A stretch of DNA of 25,903 nt from OFTM382 sp964352615. Lineage in GTDB: Bacteria; Planctomycetota; Phycisphaerae; Phycisphaerales; UBA1924. The DNA is taken from contig CAYGSG010000038.1 in the NCBI GenBank assembly GCA_964352615.1, positions 1-25,903 on the forward strand, given 5' to 3'. Each line of letters opens with the position of its first letter. Within the stretch, counting starts at the first letter, position 1. The notes beneath the pieces were generated by a model. The model had not been told where the DNA came from, searched no databases, and saw only the letters and a list, made by a program, of their open reading frames with translations. Shown in pieces: positions 7,083 to 15,440 of the stretch. Both the position numbers and the translations under genes were made by a program.

Positions 7083-8180
7083 CTAGAGCCCGAGCATGCT
7101 CTGCCGATCGCCGAAGTTCAGGCCCATCGCGTCCTTGGCCAGCGCGAGCGTGTGCTCGGCCTGCGCGTTCGCCTTGACAGCCCCCGACTTGATGATGTCG
7201 ATCACCGCATCGTCGCCGCCCGGGCCTTCGAGCTCGGCCCGGCGTGCGCGCATCGGCTCAAGCAGTTCGTTGACCGCGTCGATCACCGCAGCCTTCACAT
7301 GCCCGTCGCCCAGGTTGTCGCCCCGCGTGTACCGGTCGCGAAGCTCGGCCCGCAGCGACTCGTCCTTACAGAACGTGTCGAGGTAATCAAACACCGGGTT
7401 GATCGCCGGGTCGCCCGGCTGGTCGGGTTCTCGGCTCTGGCCCGGGTACATCGAGTTGATCTTCTTCTTGACCTGCTTGGGCGTGTCGCTCAGGAATACC
7501 GCGTTGTTCAGGCTCTTGGACATCTTGTGCTGGCCGTCGGTGCCTACGAGCCGTCCGACCCGGCCCACCAGCGCGCTGGGCACGGGGAACACGCCGCCGA
7601 GCTTCTCGTAGTCCGCTTCATCGCTCTGCGGGTTGACGCCGCAATAAACCTGATCGAACCGCCGCGCCGCCTCCCGGCACATCTCGATGTGCGCCACCTG
7701 GTCAACGCCAACAGGAACCAACTGCGGCCTAAAAGCAAGAATGTCCGCGCACTGCCCGACCGCGTACATGGGAAAGCCAAAGCTGTAGGTATCACCGAGG
7801 TCCTTGGCGTCGATCTCCGTCTTGAGCGTTGGGTTGCGCATCACCCGGTTGAACGGCAGCAGCATCGCCAAGAACCACGTCAGCTCCGCGATCGCCGGAA
7901 CCTCGGTTTGCAGCACAAACGTGGACCGGTTCGGGTCCATGCCGACCGCGATCCAGTCGCGCACGATCTCGAGCGTGCTCTCGCGGATCTCGTCCGGCTT
8001 GTCGGCGCGCGTCGTAAACGCATGCATGTTCGCTAGCAAGAAGTAGCATTCGTACTCGTCTTGCAGCCGAACGCGGTTCTCCAGACTTCCCACGTAGTGC
8101 CCGAGGTGCAGCCGGCCCGTGGGGGTGTCGCCCGTGAGGATGCGTGGCCGGTTCGCTGATGGCGTGCTTGTGCTGCTCAC
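7083..8180 (-). CDS. trpS: Tryptophanyl-tRNA synthetase
   Basis: Class I aminoacyl-tRNA synthetase that charges tRNA-Trp. 365 residues, slightly longer than the typical bacterial enzyme (about 330). The ATP-binding HIGH motif is present as HLGH at residues 25-28 (TPTGRLHLGHYVG) and KMSKS at 219-223 (GTDGQHKMSKSLNN). The GTG at 8180 is the start: it falls a few residues before the conserved RPRILTGDTPTG and lies 7 nt after the ppdK stop on the same strand. Co-transcription with ppdK is therefore likely. The Shine-Dalgarno is weak (AAGGG, about 11 nt upstream). The C-terminal helical anticodon-binding part ends normally. Confidence 0.96.
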   Translation of the reverse strand: MSSTSTPSANRPRILTGDTPTGRLHLGHYVGSLENRVRLQDEYECYFLLANMHAFTTRADKPDEIRESTLEIVRDWIAVGMDPNRSTFVLQTEVPAIAELTWFLAMLLPFNRVMRNPTLKTEIDAKDLGDTYSFGFPMYAVGQCADILAFRPQLVPVGVDQVAHIEMCREAARRFDQVYCGVNPQSDEADYEKLGGVFPVPSALVGRVGRLVGTDGQHKMSKSLNNAVFLSDTPKQVKKKINSMYPGQSREPDQPGDPAINPVFDYLDTFCKDESLRAELRDRYTRGDNLGDGHVKAAVIDAVNELLEPMRARRAELEGPGGDDAVIDIIKSGAVKANAQAEHTLALAKDAMGLNFGDRQSMLGL

Positions 8181-8187
8181 AACCGGC

Positions 8188-11052
8188 TCAGCCCTTGGCC
8201 TTGAGGCCGGCCATCACCGCGGCCTGCGCCGCAGCCAGCCGTGCGATCGGCACGCGGAACGGCGAGCAGCTCACGTAATCAAGCCCAAGCTCGTGGCAGA
8301 AGTGAACGCTCGCCGGGTCGCCGCCGTGCTCGCCGCAGATGCCGAGCTTGAGCTTCTCGTTGCCCGCTCGCCCGCGCTGCACGCCCATCTCGACGAGCTG
8401 GCCCACGCCATCGACATCGAGCGATTGGAACGGGTCGCCGTCCAGAATGCCGTGCTGCATGTAGCCCGGCAGGAACGTGTTCACATCGTCGCGCGAATAC
8501 CCGAACGTCAACTGCGTCAGGTCGTTGGTGCCGAAGCTGAAGAAGTCCGCGTGCTCGGCGATTTCTTCCGCACACACCGCGGCGCGCGGAATCTCGATCA
8601 TCGTGCCGATCTTGATCTCCACCCGGCCTGTCCACTCGCTCTCCTCGCGCACCTGCGCGATGACCGCCTCGGTCAGCGTCCGCAAGTGCTTCAGTTCGCG
8701 GGCCGTGCCCACCAACGGGATCATGATCTCGGGCAGCACCTTGATGCGCTCGGCGGCAACCTCGATCGCGGCCTCGGTGATCGCACGCACCTGCATCCGC
8801 AGAATCTCGGGGTACGTCACCGCGAGCCGGCACCCACGGTGGCCCATCATCGGGTTCGACTCGTGCAGCATCGCGACGCGGTTGCGCACCTTGCCCGCAT
8901 CCGCTCGCAGGCTCTGGGCCACCTTCTTGATCGTCTCATCGTCGTGCGGCAGGAACTCGTGCAGCGGCGGGTCCAACAGCCGAATCGTGACCGGAAGCCC
9001 CTTCATCGCCCTGAAAATACCGATGAAATCGCTCCGTTGGTAGGGCAGCAGCTTGGCCAGCGCTGTCTCACGCGCCTCCTCGGTGTCCGCGAGGATCATC
9101 TGACGCATCGCCGTGATCCGGTCGCCCTCAAAGAACATGTGCTCTGTTCGGCAGAGCCCGATGCCCTCGGCCCCGAACTCGCGCGCACGCTTCGAATCTT
9201 CCGGCGTGTCTGCATTCGTGCGCACGCCCAGCGTGCGGAAGCGGTCGGCCCAGCGCATGACCTTGGCAAAGTCGCCGCTCATCTCGGGGTCGCGCGTCGG
9301 CACGCTGCCCTTGAGCACTTCACCGGTCGTGCCGTCGAGCGAGATCACGTCGTCGCGCCCGTACCGCTCGCCATCGACCTCGAAGTAGCCCTCTTTTTCG
9401 TTGATGTGCACATGGCCCGCGCCCGCGACGCAGCACTTGCCCCAGCCGCGCGCCACCACGGCCGCGTGGCTCGTCATCCCGCCCGTGCTCGTCAGGATGC
9501 CCACCGCCGAGTGCATGCCGTCCACGTCCTCGGGGCTCGTCTCCTTGCGAACCAGGATCACCGCGTCGCCCATGTGCGCACGCTCCACCGCTTCTGCGGC
9601 GGTGAACACGGGCTTGCCAACCGCGGCACCGGGCGAAGCGGGAAGGCCCCGCGCAATCACCTTCGAGAGCGACTTCTTCGTTTCATCAAAGCTCGGCAGC
9701 AGCAGTTGCGTCAGGTCGCCCGCCGGGATCCGCAGCAGCGCCTGCGCCTCGTCGATCACCTTCTCGCGCACCAAGTCGCACGCGATCCGCACCGCCGCCG
9801 CGCCCGTCCGCTTGCCCGTGCGCGTTTGCAGCATGTACAGCACGCCTTGCTCGATCGTGAACTCGATGTCCTGCATCTCAAGGTAGTGCAGCTCGAGTGT
9901 CTTCTTGATGTCGAGCAACTGCTTGTGGACCCTCTTGTTCCACTTGGGCATCTCGTCGATGAACTGCGGCGTACGAATACCCGCGACCACGTCCTCGCCC
10001 TGCGCGTTGATCAGGAACTCGCCGTAGAAAATGTTCTCGCCCGTCGAAGGGTTGCGCGTGAATGCCACACCCGTGCCCGAGTCTTCGCCCATGTTGCCAA
10101 AGACCATCGACTGCACGTTCACGCCGGTGCCGTTGAGCCCCACGATGCCCGCGAGCCGGCGGTAGCTCTTGGCCCGGTCGCTCTGCCAGCTCTTGAACAC
10201 CGCTTCGATCGCAAGCTCAAGCTGCTTGAACGGATTCTGCGGGAACTCCGTGCCGGTGTACTTGCGGAACGTCTCCTTGTACTCGTGGCACAGCTCTTCC
10301 AGCCCCTCGCCCGGCACATCGGTGTCTTTGCTCACCTTGTACTTGGCCTTGACCGCGTCGAACGCCTTCTCAAAGTGCTCGTGGTCCACACCCATCACCA
10401 CGTCGCCGAACATGTTGATCAGCCGGCGGTACGCGTCGAACGCAAACCGCCGGTTGTCCGTCGACTGCGCCAGGCCTTCAACGCTGTCGTCGTTGAGGCC
10501 AAGGTTTAAAATCGTGTCCATCATGCCCGGCATCGAGACCGCTGCGCCCGAACGCACCGAGACCAGCAGCGGGTTCTTGGCGTCGCCAAACTTGGCCTTG
10601 CGCTCCTTCTCGAGCACCGCCATGTGCTGGTGCACCTCGTTCATCAGCCCCGTGGGCAGCCGACCGCCGCCCGTGTGGTACCGCTCGCAGGTGTCGGTCG
10701 TGATGGTGAACCCGGGCGGCACGGGCAGCCCGATCGCCGTCATGTCCGCCAGGTTCACGCCCTTGCCGCCCAGCAGCGTCCGCATCGACACATCGCCCTC
10801 GGTGCGGGCCTTGCCGAAGTAGTAGACGTGCTTACCCGCCGTCGGCCTGCGCTTGGCCACCTTCTTCACCGTCTTGCGCGCAGCGCCCGCTCTGGGGGCG
10901 TGCGTCTTGGTCGCGGTCTTCTTCGCGGCCGCTTTCTTGGCAGCGGGCTTTTTCGTAGCCTTCTTTGCAACCTTCTTGGCGGCTGCCTTCTTTACGGTCT
11001 TCTTGCTGGCGGCTTTGGAGCCGGCCTTCTTCGACGATTGCTTCTTGGCCAT
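8188..11052 (-). CDS. ppdK: Pyruvate, phosphate dikinase with a Lys/Ala-rich N-terminal extension
   Basis: Interconverts pyruvate + ATP + Pi and PEP + AMP + PPi. 954 residues against about 870-890 for the family. The extra length is N-terminal: residues 1-70 contain 24 Lys, 4 Arg and 20 Ala in KKAAAKK-type repeats like those of histone H1 or AlgP, with no acidic residues. The enzyme proper begins at about residue 74 (KHVYYFGKARTEGD). It has the nucleotide-binding LGGKGVNLADM, the swivelling phosphohistidine domain with GGMTSHAAVVARG (His528) and the PEP/pyruvate barrel ending in GICGEHGGDP (catalytic Cys906). The ATG at 11052 has a GGAG Shine-Dalgarno 6 nt upstream, and the extension directly follows it in frame, so it belongs to the protein. 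In-frame codons further upstream, to 11214, have no such support. It is followed by trpS. Confidence 0.95.
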   Translation of the reverse strand: MAKKQSSKKAGSKAASKKTVKKAAAKKVAKKATKKPAAKKAAAKKTATKTHAPRAGAARKTVKKVAKRRPTAGKHVYYFGKARTEGDVSMRTLLGGKGVNLADMTAIGLPVPPGFTITTDTCERYHTGGGRLPTGLMNEVHQHMAVLEKERKAKFGDAKNPLLVSVRSGAAVSMPGMMDTILNLGLNDDSVEGLAQSTDNRRFAFDAYRRLINMFGDVVMGVDHEHFEKAFDAVKAKYKVSKDTDVPGEGLEELCHEYKETFRKYTGTEFPQNPFKQLELAIEAVFKSWQSDRAKSYRRLAGIVGLNGTGVNVQSMVFGNMGEDSGTGVAFTRNPSTGENIFYGEFLINAQGEDVVAGIRTPQFIDEMPKWNKRVHKQLLDIKKTLELHYLEMQDIEFTIEQGVLYMLQTRTGKRTGAAAVRIACDLVREKVIDEAQALLRIPAGDLTQLLLPSFDETKKSLSKVIARGLPASPGAAVGKPVFTAAEAVERAHMGDAVILVRKETSPEDVDGMHSAVGILTSTGGMTSHAAVVARGWGKCCVAGAGHVHINEKEGYFEVDGERYGRDDVISLDGTTGEVLKGSVPTRDPEMSGDFAKVMRWADRFRTLGVRTNADTPEDSKRAREFGAEGIGLCRTEHMFFEGDRITAMRQMILADTEEARETALAKLLPYQRSDFIGIFRAMKGLPVTIRLLDPPLHEFLPHDDETIKKVAQSLRADAGKVRNRVAMLHESNPMMGHRGCRLAVTYPEILRMQVRAITEAAIEVAAERIKVLPEIMIPLVGTARELKHLRTLTEAVIAQVREESEWTGRVEIKIGTMIEIPRAAVCAEEIAEHADFFSFGTNDLTQLTFGYSRDDVNTFLPGYMQHGILDGDPFQSLDVDGVGQLVEMGVQRGRAGNEKLKLGICGEHGGDPASVHFCHELGLDYVSCSPFRVPIARLAAAQAAVMAGLKAKG

Positions 11053-11162
11053 CGCACGCTCCGCTCGATCGGTGTTAAGCCCAAGAACCAACCCCGCACA
11101 AGGGGGTCGCGGTACAAAGGGCCGGGCTGCACGGGGGAAATGAGGCACAAGTCTAGAAAGCG

Positions 11163-12560
11163 TTGCCCTCTCTGACGACCGTACCGGTAGCATTCGCCGT
11201 GACTCGGCCCCCAACCAAGCCCACCCAACTGGCCACAGAGCCAGCCCGCCCCACTGTTCTCAGCCCCGGGGGGGTCATCGCCCGCTGGCCCGCGGGCATG
11301 CCGTTGGCTGCGGCCCGAAGGCCGACCGACGGCAACTGGCTCTTCGGTTCGCCAAGGCTCACCCTCAGGGTCACCGGGCCCGCCGCCTGCCCCTCGATCG
11401 AGTGGCTCGACCCCGCCAGCGGCCAGCCAACCCCTGTGCCCACCGAAAAAACAGCCGACCCGTTCAAGGCTCTCGATGCCGCTGTCCAACGGTTCCACAC
11501 CGGCCCCGGCTGCTGGATCGGCTCCATGAGCTACGACCTGGCAGGCTTCTGCGAGCCCAAGGCCATCATCGGCCCAGGCCAAAGCCCAACCCCAGCCGAA
11601 ACCGACAGGCCCCTCATGGAGTTCCACCGCTGCGACGATCTCTGGGTACTTGACTCAGCCGGCCACCTGCGCGCCGTGGGGACGCCCCCGCCGCTCTCGA
11701 AAGACCCGCCTCTGGCTGCGCCCCCGAACCTGCAATTCAATTCGGATCTAGGCAAAGCGGGATACACCGACCTTGTGCGCCGAACGCTCGCCCTCATCCG
11801 CGCTGGCGATATCTACGAGGCCAACATCGCCCACCGGCTTATCGCGCAGCATCAGTCGAGCCCCCGCGCCATCGCCGCCGCGCTGCTCGATGCAGCAGGC
11901 CCCGCCCACGGCGCGTACATCGAACTCGCGGGCCAACCAGCCCGCGCCATCGCTTCCGCGAGCCCCGAGTCGTTCTTGCACTTCAACGCAGCGACCCGAA
12001 CGCTGCGCACCCGCCCCATGAAGGGCACCCGCCCGGCGGCCGAAGGCGCGCGCGCCGAGCTTGAAGCCTCCGCCAAGGAACGCGCCGAACTCCACATGAT
12101 CACCGACCTCATGCGCAACGACCTGGGAAGGGTCTGCAAGATGGGAAGCGTGCGCGTCGTCCATGACCGGTTGATCGAGCCGCACGCGCAGGGCTCACTC
12201 TTGCAGGCGTCGTCACTGGTCGAAGGCACGCTCCGCCCGGAGCTTTCGCTGGCTCGTGCGCTGTCGAGCCTGCTGCCCGCGGGCTCGATCACGGGCGCTC
12301 CCAAGGTGCGCGCCATGCAGGTCATCCGCGAGTTGGAGGGCTTCAGCCGAGGCCCCTGGTGCGGCTGCTGCGCGCTGCTCGAAGACTCGGGCGAGGCGCA
12401 CCTCAGCGTCGCCATCCGCACCGCCCTGATCGATGGCTCCCGTGTCATCTACCCGGTGGGGGCGGGCATTGTCGCCGATTCTGAGCCCGACGCCGAGTGG
12501 GACGAAACGCTCGCCAAGGCATCCGTGCTCCGCGCGCTGGGAACGGTGGTTGACCGCTAA
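11163..12560 (+). CDS. pabB: Aminodeoxychorismate synthase component I
   Basis: Chorismate-utilising enzyme of about 465 residues that makes 4-amino-4-deoxychorismate for folate. Motifs: RAGDIYEANIAHRL (213-226), RTRPMKGTRPA (282-292), HMITDLMRNDLGRVC and LPAGSITGAPKVRAMQVI (371-388). The Lys in PMKGT (K287) matches the PIKGT lysine of PabB; anthranilate synthase TrpE has PIAGT there, so PabB is the better call. No glutaminase (pabA) or lyase (pabC) lies next to it. The start is uncertain: the earliest candidate is the TTG at 11163 with a weak AGAAAG upstream, and a later ATG at 11298 would remove part of the N-terminal domain. It is divergent from ppdK, and its stop overlaps the convergent GT2 gene by 4 nt. 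Confidence 0.88.
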   Translation: MPSLTTVPVAFAVTRPPTKPTQLATEPARPTVLSPGGVIARWPAGMPLAAARRPTDGNWLFGSPRLTLRVTGPAACPSIEWLDPASGQPTPVPTEKTADPFKALDAAVQRFHTGPGCWIGSMSYDLAGFCEPKAIIGPGQSPTPAETDRPLMEFHRCDDLWVLDSAGHLRAVGTPPPLSKDPPLAAPPNLQFNSDLGKAGYTDLVRRTLALIRAGDIYEANIAHRLIAQHQSSPRAIAAALLDAAGPAHGAYIELAGQPARAIASASPESFLHFNAATRTLRTRPMKGTRPAAEGARAELEASAKERAELHMITDLMRNDLGRVCKMGSVRVVHDRLIEPHAQGSLLQASSLVEGTLRPELSLARALSSLLPAGSITGAPKVRAMQVIRELEGFSRGPWCGCCALLEDSGEAHLSVAIRTALIDGSRVIYPVGAGIVADSEPDAEWDETLAKASVLRALGTVVDR

Positions 12561-13666
12561 GCCGCTGTGCGAAACTGCTGTGCTACCAACTGCTGGGCCG
12601 AGAGCCACGGGCACACCACCCTCGCGCCCCGGTTCGCCCACGCGAGCGCCGAATCGATCATCGGCCCCGGCGACATCGTGCCCGGCACCACAACCCCCGC
12701 TCTCGCAGCATCGTCCGTGATCGACACTCCAAGCTCGCGCAGCGCTACTTCTACGCACGCCGAGTTCTTACCCGCGTCTACCACCGCTGCCGTTGAGAAC
12801 CGCCGCAGATCGTGCGCGCGCCCGAGCGCGGCGCGAGCGTGCGATAGGCCGGTGAACCGATCAAACTGTTCTTGGCTCATCGGTGCCCGGATCTGCGCGC
12901 GCCGCGTGGCCCGCAACTGGCCGAGACCATCTGCAAAGCCAGCGAGCGCATCCTCTTTGAGTGCGATCTGTCGGTAGCGAGAGCGGTCGGCTCGCAGCAC
13001 CTCTCTGCGAACCGCCTCCGGCGCGTGCCGCTGCATCACCCAGCCGTTGTTCCGCACCAGCCGCCCGATGATGGTCTCCATGCATCGGCCGCTCATGGTC
13101 TTGCGGTGCTCGACGCGGAACCTCGGGTCAAAGACGATCTGGTGGCTCGCCTTGATGAGCTTGGCCGACAGGTCGTACTCCTCGGCGTAGTAGCCAAACG
13201 CCGGGTCGTAGCCGCCAACAGCCATGAACGCCTCGCGCCGAATCGCCACACCGCACCCGATGAATACCTCCGGCAACCCGCCATGCTCTCGACCACGGCT
13301 CGCGCTTAAGTGGATGTCCGCCATCACCGCTGCGGCGTCGCTTGGTGCATCAGCGAGCGATGCGAGCAGGCCCGCTGCGTCCATCGGCGATGAGTCATCA
13401 TCCAGCATCACGATCCACCCGGCGCGCGCTCGCTGAGCGCCCAGGTTCCGCCCCGCAGCGCCGTGGTTGGTCTCGCAGCGGATCAGCGTCGTCGGCAGGG
13501 CGCACGCTGCCATCGCGGGTTTATCCGAGGCGTTGTCCACCACGATTACTTCCGCATCGTTGGCGTCGAGCCCTAGCCCGCTCAGATGATCGAGTGTCGC
13601 GGCAAGCTCTACGCCGCGGTTCCGCGTCGGGATCACGAAGCTCACGCGCGGCGTGCGCCCAGTCAT
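12557..13666 (-). CDS. Glycosyltransferase family 2 protein coupled to the HldE-like gene
   Basis: 369 residues. Residues 6-200 form a GT-A fold: RVSFVIPTRNRGVELAATL (7-25), VIVVDNASD, the metal-binding LDDDSS (DDD at 89-91), GYDPAFGYYAEEYDLSAKL (152-170; EEYD is the usual position of the catalytic base) and the HRKT segment. Residues 200-285 are helical and basic. Residues 290-352 look like a degenerate small Rossmann fold (AAVVDAGKNSACVEVAL, then VSITDDAARAGVVVP), comparable to the C-terminal modules in two other enzymes of this locus. Its ATG overlaps the stop of the upstream HldE-like gene (ATGA), so it is almost certainly translated with it. A plausible but unproven reading is that it transfers the sugar the HldE-like enzyme activates. 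Confidence 0.9.
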   Translation of the reverse strand: MTGRTPRVSFVIPTRNRGVELAATLDHLSGLGLDANDAEVIVVDNASDKPAMAACALPTTLIRCETNHGAAGRNLGAQRARAGWIVMLDDDSSPMDAAGLLASLADAPSDAAAVMADIHLSASRGREHGGLPEVFIGCGVAIRREAFMAVGGYDPAFGYYAEEYDLSAKLIKASHQIVFDPRFRVEHRKTMSGRCMETIIGRLVRNNGWVMQRHAPEAVRREVLRADRSRYRQIALKEDALAGFADGLGQLRATRRAQIRAPMSQEQFDRFTGLSHARAALGRAHDLRRFSTAAVVDAGKNSACVEVALRELGVSITDDAARAGVVVPGTMSPGPMIDSALAWANRGARVVCPWLSAQQLVAQQFRTAA

Positions 13667-15324
13667 GAAGCCGCTCTCGATCGGCTGCCGCCGCTGGCTT
13701 TGGGTTCACTGAGCCCCGCGTCTTGATAGACCAGCGTCGCCGAGAGCACCCGCATGAGCGCCCGCCGAAGGTCGCCAGCACCTACCGGCTCGTTGCCTAG
13801 GCGCTGCGAATGCGCGCCCGCCGCGACCGAGCCCAGGAACGCAGCCTGCAACAGGCTGCCGCCCGCTGCAAGCGTGAGTGTTGCAACGCTCAGCAGCGCA
13901 TCGCCGCAGCCAAGCGGGTCGACGGCGTAAGGCAGCATCGCGGGCACGTGCTCGCCGCGCACGCGTGAACGGTGCGGGTCGTCAGCATCAACTCCATCGG
14001 GGGCCATGCCATCGGGCGTTCGGTCGAACGCGACCAGGCCCTCGGCTCCCATCGTGACAATCGCCGCCTTGGTGTGGGTGCGATCGAGCAAACTCCACGT
14101 CGCCGCGGCCAAGCCCTCGTCGTGCATGCCCTCAGCGATCCGTATCTCGTCCTCCGATGGGCACAACAGATCGAAGCCCCTGAACTCGCGCAGGTGGTGG
14201 TGCCGGCCTGAGACATCGCCCGCGAGCACCCGTGCGCCCGAGCGGACCCGCTTCTGCGCGCGCGCCAGCACGGACGACGACAGCATCCCGAGCCCAAAGT
14301 CGGTGATGATCGCAGCGTCGCAGTTGCCCGCGGGTTCTTCAACGGTCGAGACAATCAGATCGACCAACCGGTCCTGCGCGGCGGCGTCGTGATCCGTCCG
14401 CTGCGCGCGGTCGAGGCGCACCACTTTCTGCGTGCCGACGAGCATCCGCTGCTTGCGGGGCAGCTCGCCGCTTGTGCGCACCGCGCGCACCTCGACGCCC
14501 TCGGCCTCGATCGCAACGCGCGTCTCGTTCGCTAAAGCCGTGCTCGGCATCGCGGTCACCAGCACCGGGCGCGCGCCCATCGCAGCCAGATGCCTCGCCA
14601 CGATCGCGGCTCCGCCCTGGTACCGCCGTTCTTCAAGCGGGCTCAGCGTCAGCACCGGGCTCTCGGTCGCAACACCCGGCCTGTCGCAGAACAGGTACTC
14701 ATCAACAATCGTCTCGCCCACCACAACCACCCGTTGGCCCTTGAAACCCGCGATCAGGGCTTCCAGCTTGGCGGTGCTCAGCGCTTCATTCCCGAGCAGC
14801 GGCGCCATCGAACGCTGGAACGCGTCCACCGAGTCGTCGATCGACGCGATCAGCGCAGTCGAGCTGAACACCACATCGCCCGAGCTGAAGACCACCCGCC
14901 CGCCGTGCCGTTCGACCGTCTGCCGCTCAGCCGCGAACCGTGGGTCGTTGTTCGTCTCGTACTCCTTGCCCTTGACGTACACATCGGGCCTAACCGCCTC
15001 CAGCAGTTCGGCCGCGGTCGGGTGCTGATCGATGCTGACCCAGTCCACACAGTCGAGTTCCGCCAGGCTCTCGGCCCTGAGCTCTTGGGGGATCAACGGC
15101 CGGCCCACGCCCTTGCCCACCTTGGCATCCCCCGTGATGGTCACGAGCAGGACATCGCCCATCGACCGCGCATGGCGAAGGTGGCGGATGTGCCCCGGGT
15201 GGACGATGTCGAAGCAGCCGTGGCAGTGAACGACCCGCAGACCGTCCTTGCGAGCAGCAGCCCGCCGGCTCAACAGGTCGGTCAATGGCAGGATCTTGGC
15301 AGCGGGCAATCGGGGGTCGGTCAT
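13663..15324 (-). CDS. Bifunctional sugar nucleotidylyltransferase-kinase, inverted HldE/RfaE
   Basis: 553 residues combining the two activities of HldE, which makes ADP-heptose by phosphorylating heptose-7-phosphate at C1 and then adenylylating it. The N-terminal half (30-165) is the nucleotidylyltransferase: HCHGCFDIVHPGHIRHL with HxGH at 42-45, then RPLIPQELRAESLAEL and VYVKGKEYE. The C-terminal half (about 190-535) is a PfkB/ribokinase-type kinase: VVVVGETIVDEY, RYQGGAAIVARHL, ITDFGLGM, LLCPSEDE and the anion-hole/catalytic motif DPLGCGDALLS (Asp475; Cys replaces the usual Ala of GAGD). In E. coli HldE the kinase comes first, so the order here is reversed. The ATG at 15324 has a strong Shine-Dalgarno (AAGGGGG). 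The next gene, GT2, overlaps by 4 nt. A heptose substrate is inferred; a related sugar phosphate is possible. Confidence 0.88.
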   Translation of the reverse strand: MTDPRLPAAKILPLTDLLSRRAAARKDGLRVVHCHGCFDIVHPGHIRHLRHARSMGDVLLVTITGDAKVGKGVGRPLIPQELRAESLAELDCVDWVSIDQHPTAAELLEAVRPDVYVKGKEYETNNDPRFAAERQTVERHGGRVVFSSGDVVFSSTALIASIDDSVDAFQRSMAPLLGNEALSTAKLEALIAGFKGQRVVVVGETIVDEYLFCDRPGVATESPVLTLSPLEERRYQGGAAIVARHLAAMGARPVLVTAMPSTALANETRVAIEAEGVEVRAVRTSGELPRKQRMLVGTQKVVRLDRAQRTDHDAAAQDRLVDLIVSTVEEPAGNCDAAIITDFGLGMLSSSVLARAQKRVRSGARVLAGDVSGRHHHLREFRGFDLLCPSEDEIRIAEGMHDEGLAAATWSLLDRTHTKAAIVTMGAEGLVAFDRTPDGMAPDGVDADDPHRSRVRGEHVPAMLPYAVDPLGCGDALLSVATLTLAAGGSLLQAAFLGSVAAGAHSQRLGNEPVGAGDLRRALMRVLSATLVYQDAGLSEPKASGGSRSRAAS

Positions 15325-15440
15325 GGCCCCCTTGCATCGGCGTTCGCCCGCTCGCTTCGCCATTGCACCGGGCTCAGGCGACCGCAGCACATGCGCGAAC
15401 TCTGGTCCCGATCGAGCCGACCGGTCGATACCACCAGCCC

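Noticed and set aside
8119..10509. A 796-codon open frame on the + strand
   Set aside because: It lies wholly opposite ppdK and trpS. Its translation is His/Arg/Leu-rich with no domain, as expected from the antisense of a GC-rich gene.
11163..12560. Anthranilate synthase component I (trpE)
   Set aside because: The active-site motif is PMKGT, with the lysine typical of PabB, not PIAGT; no trp genes are adjacent.
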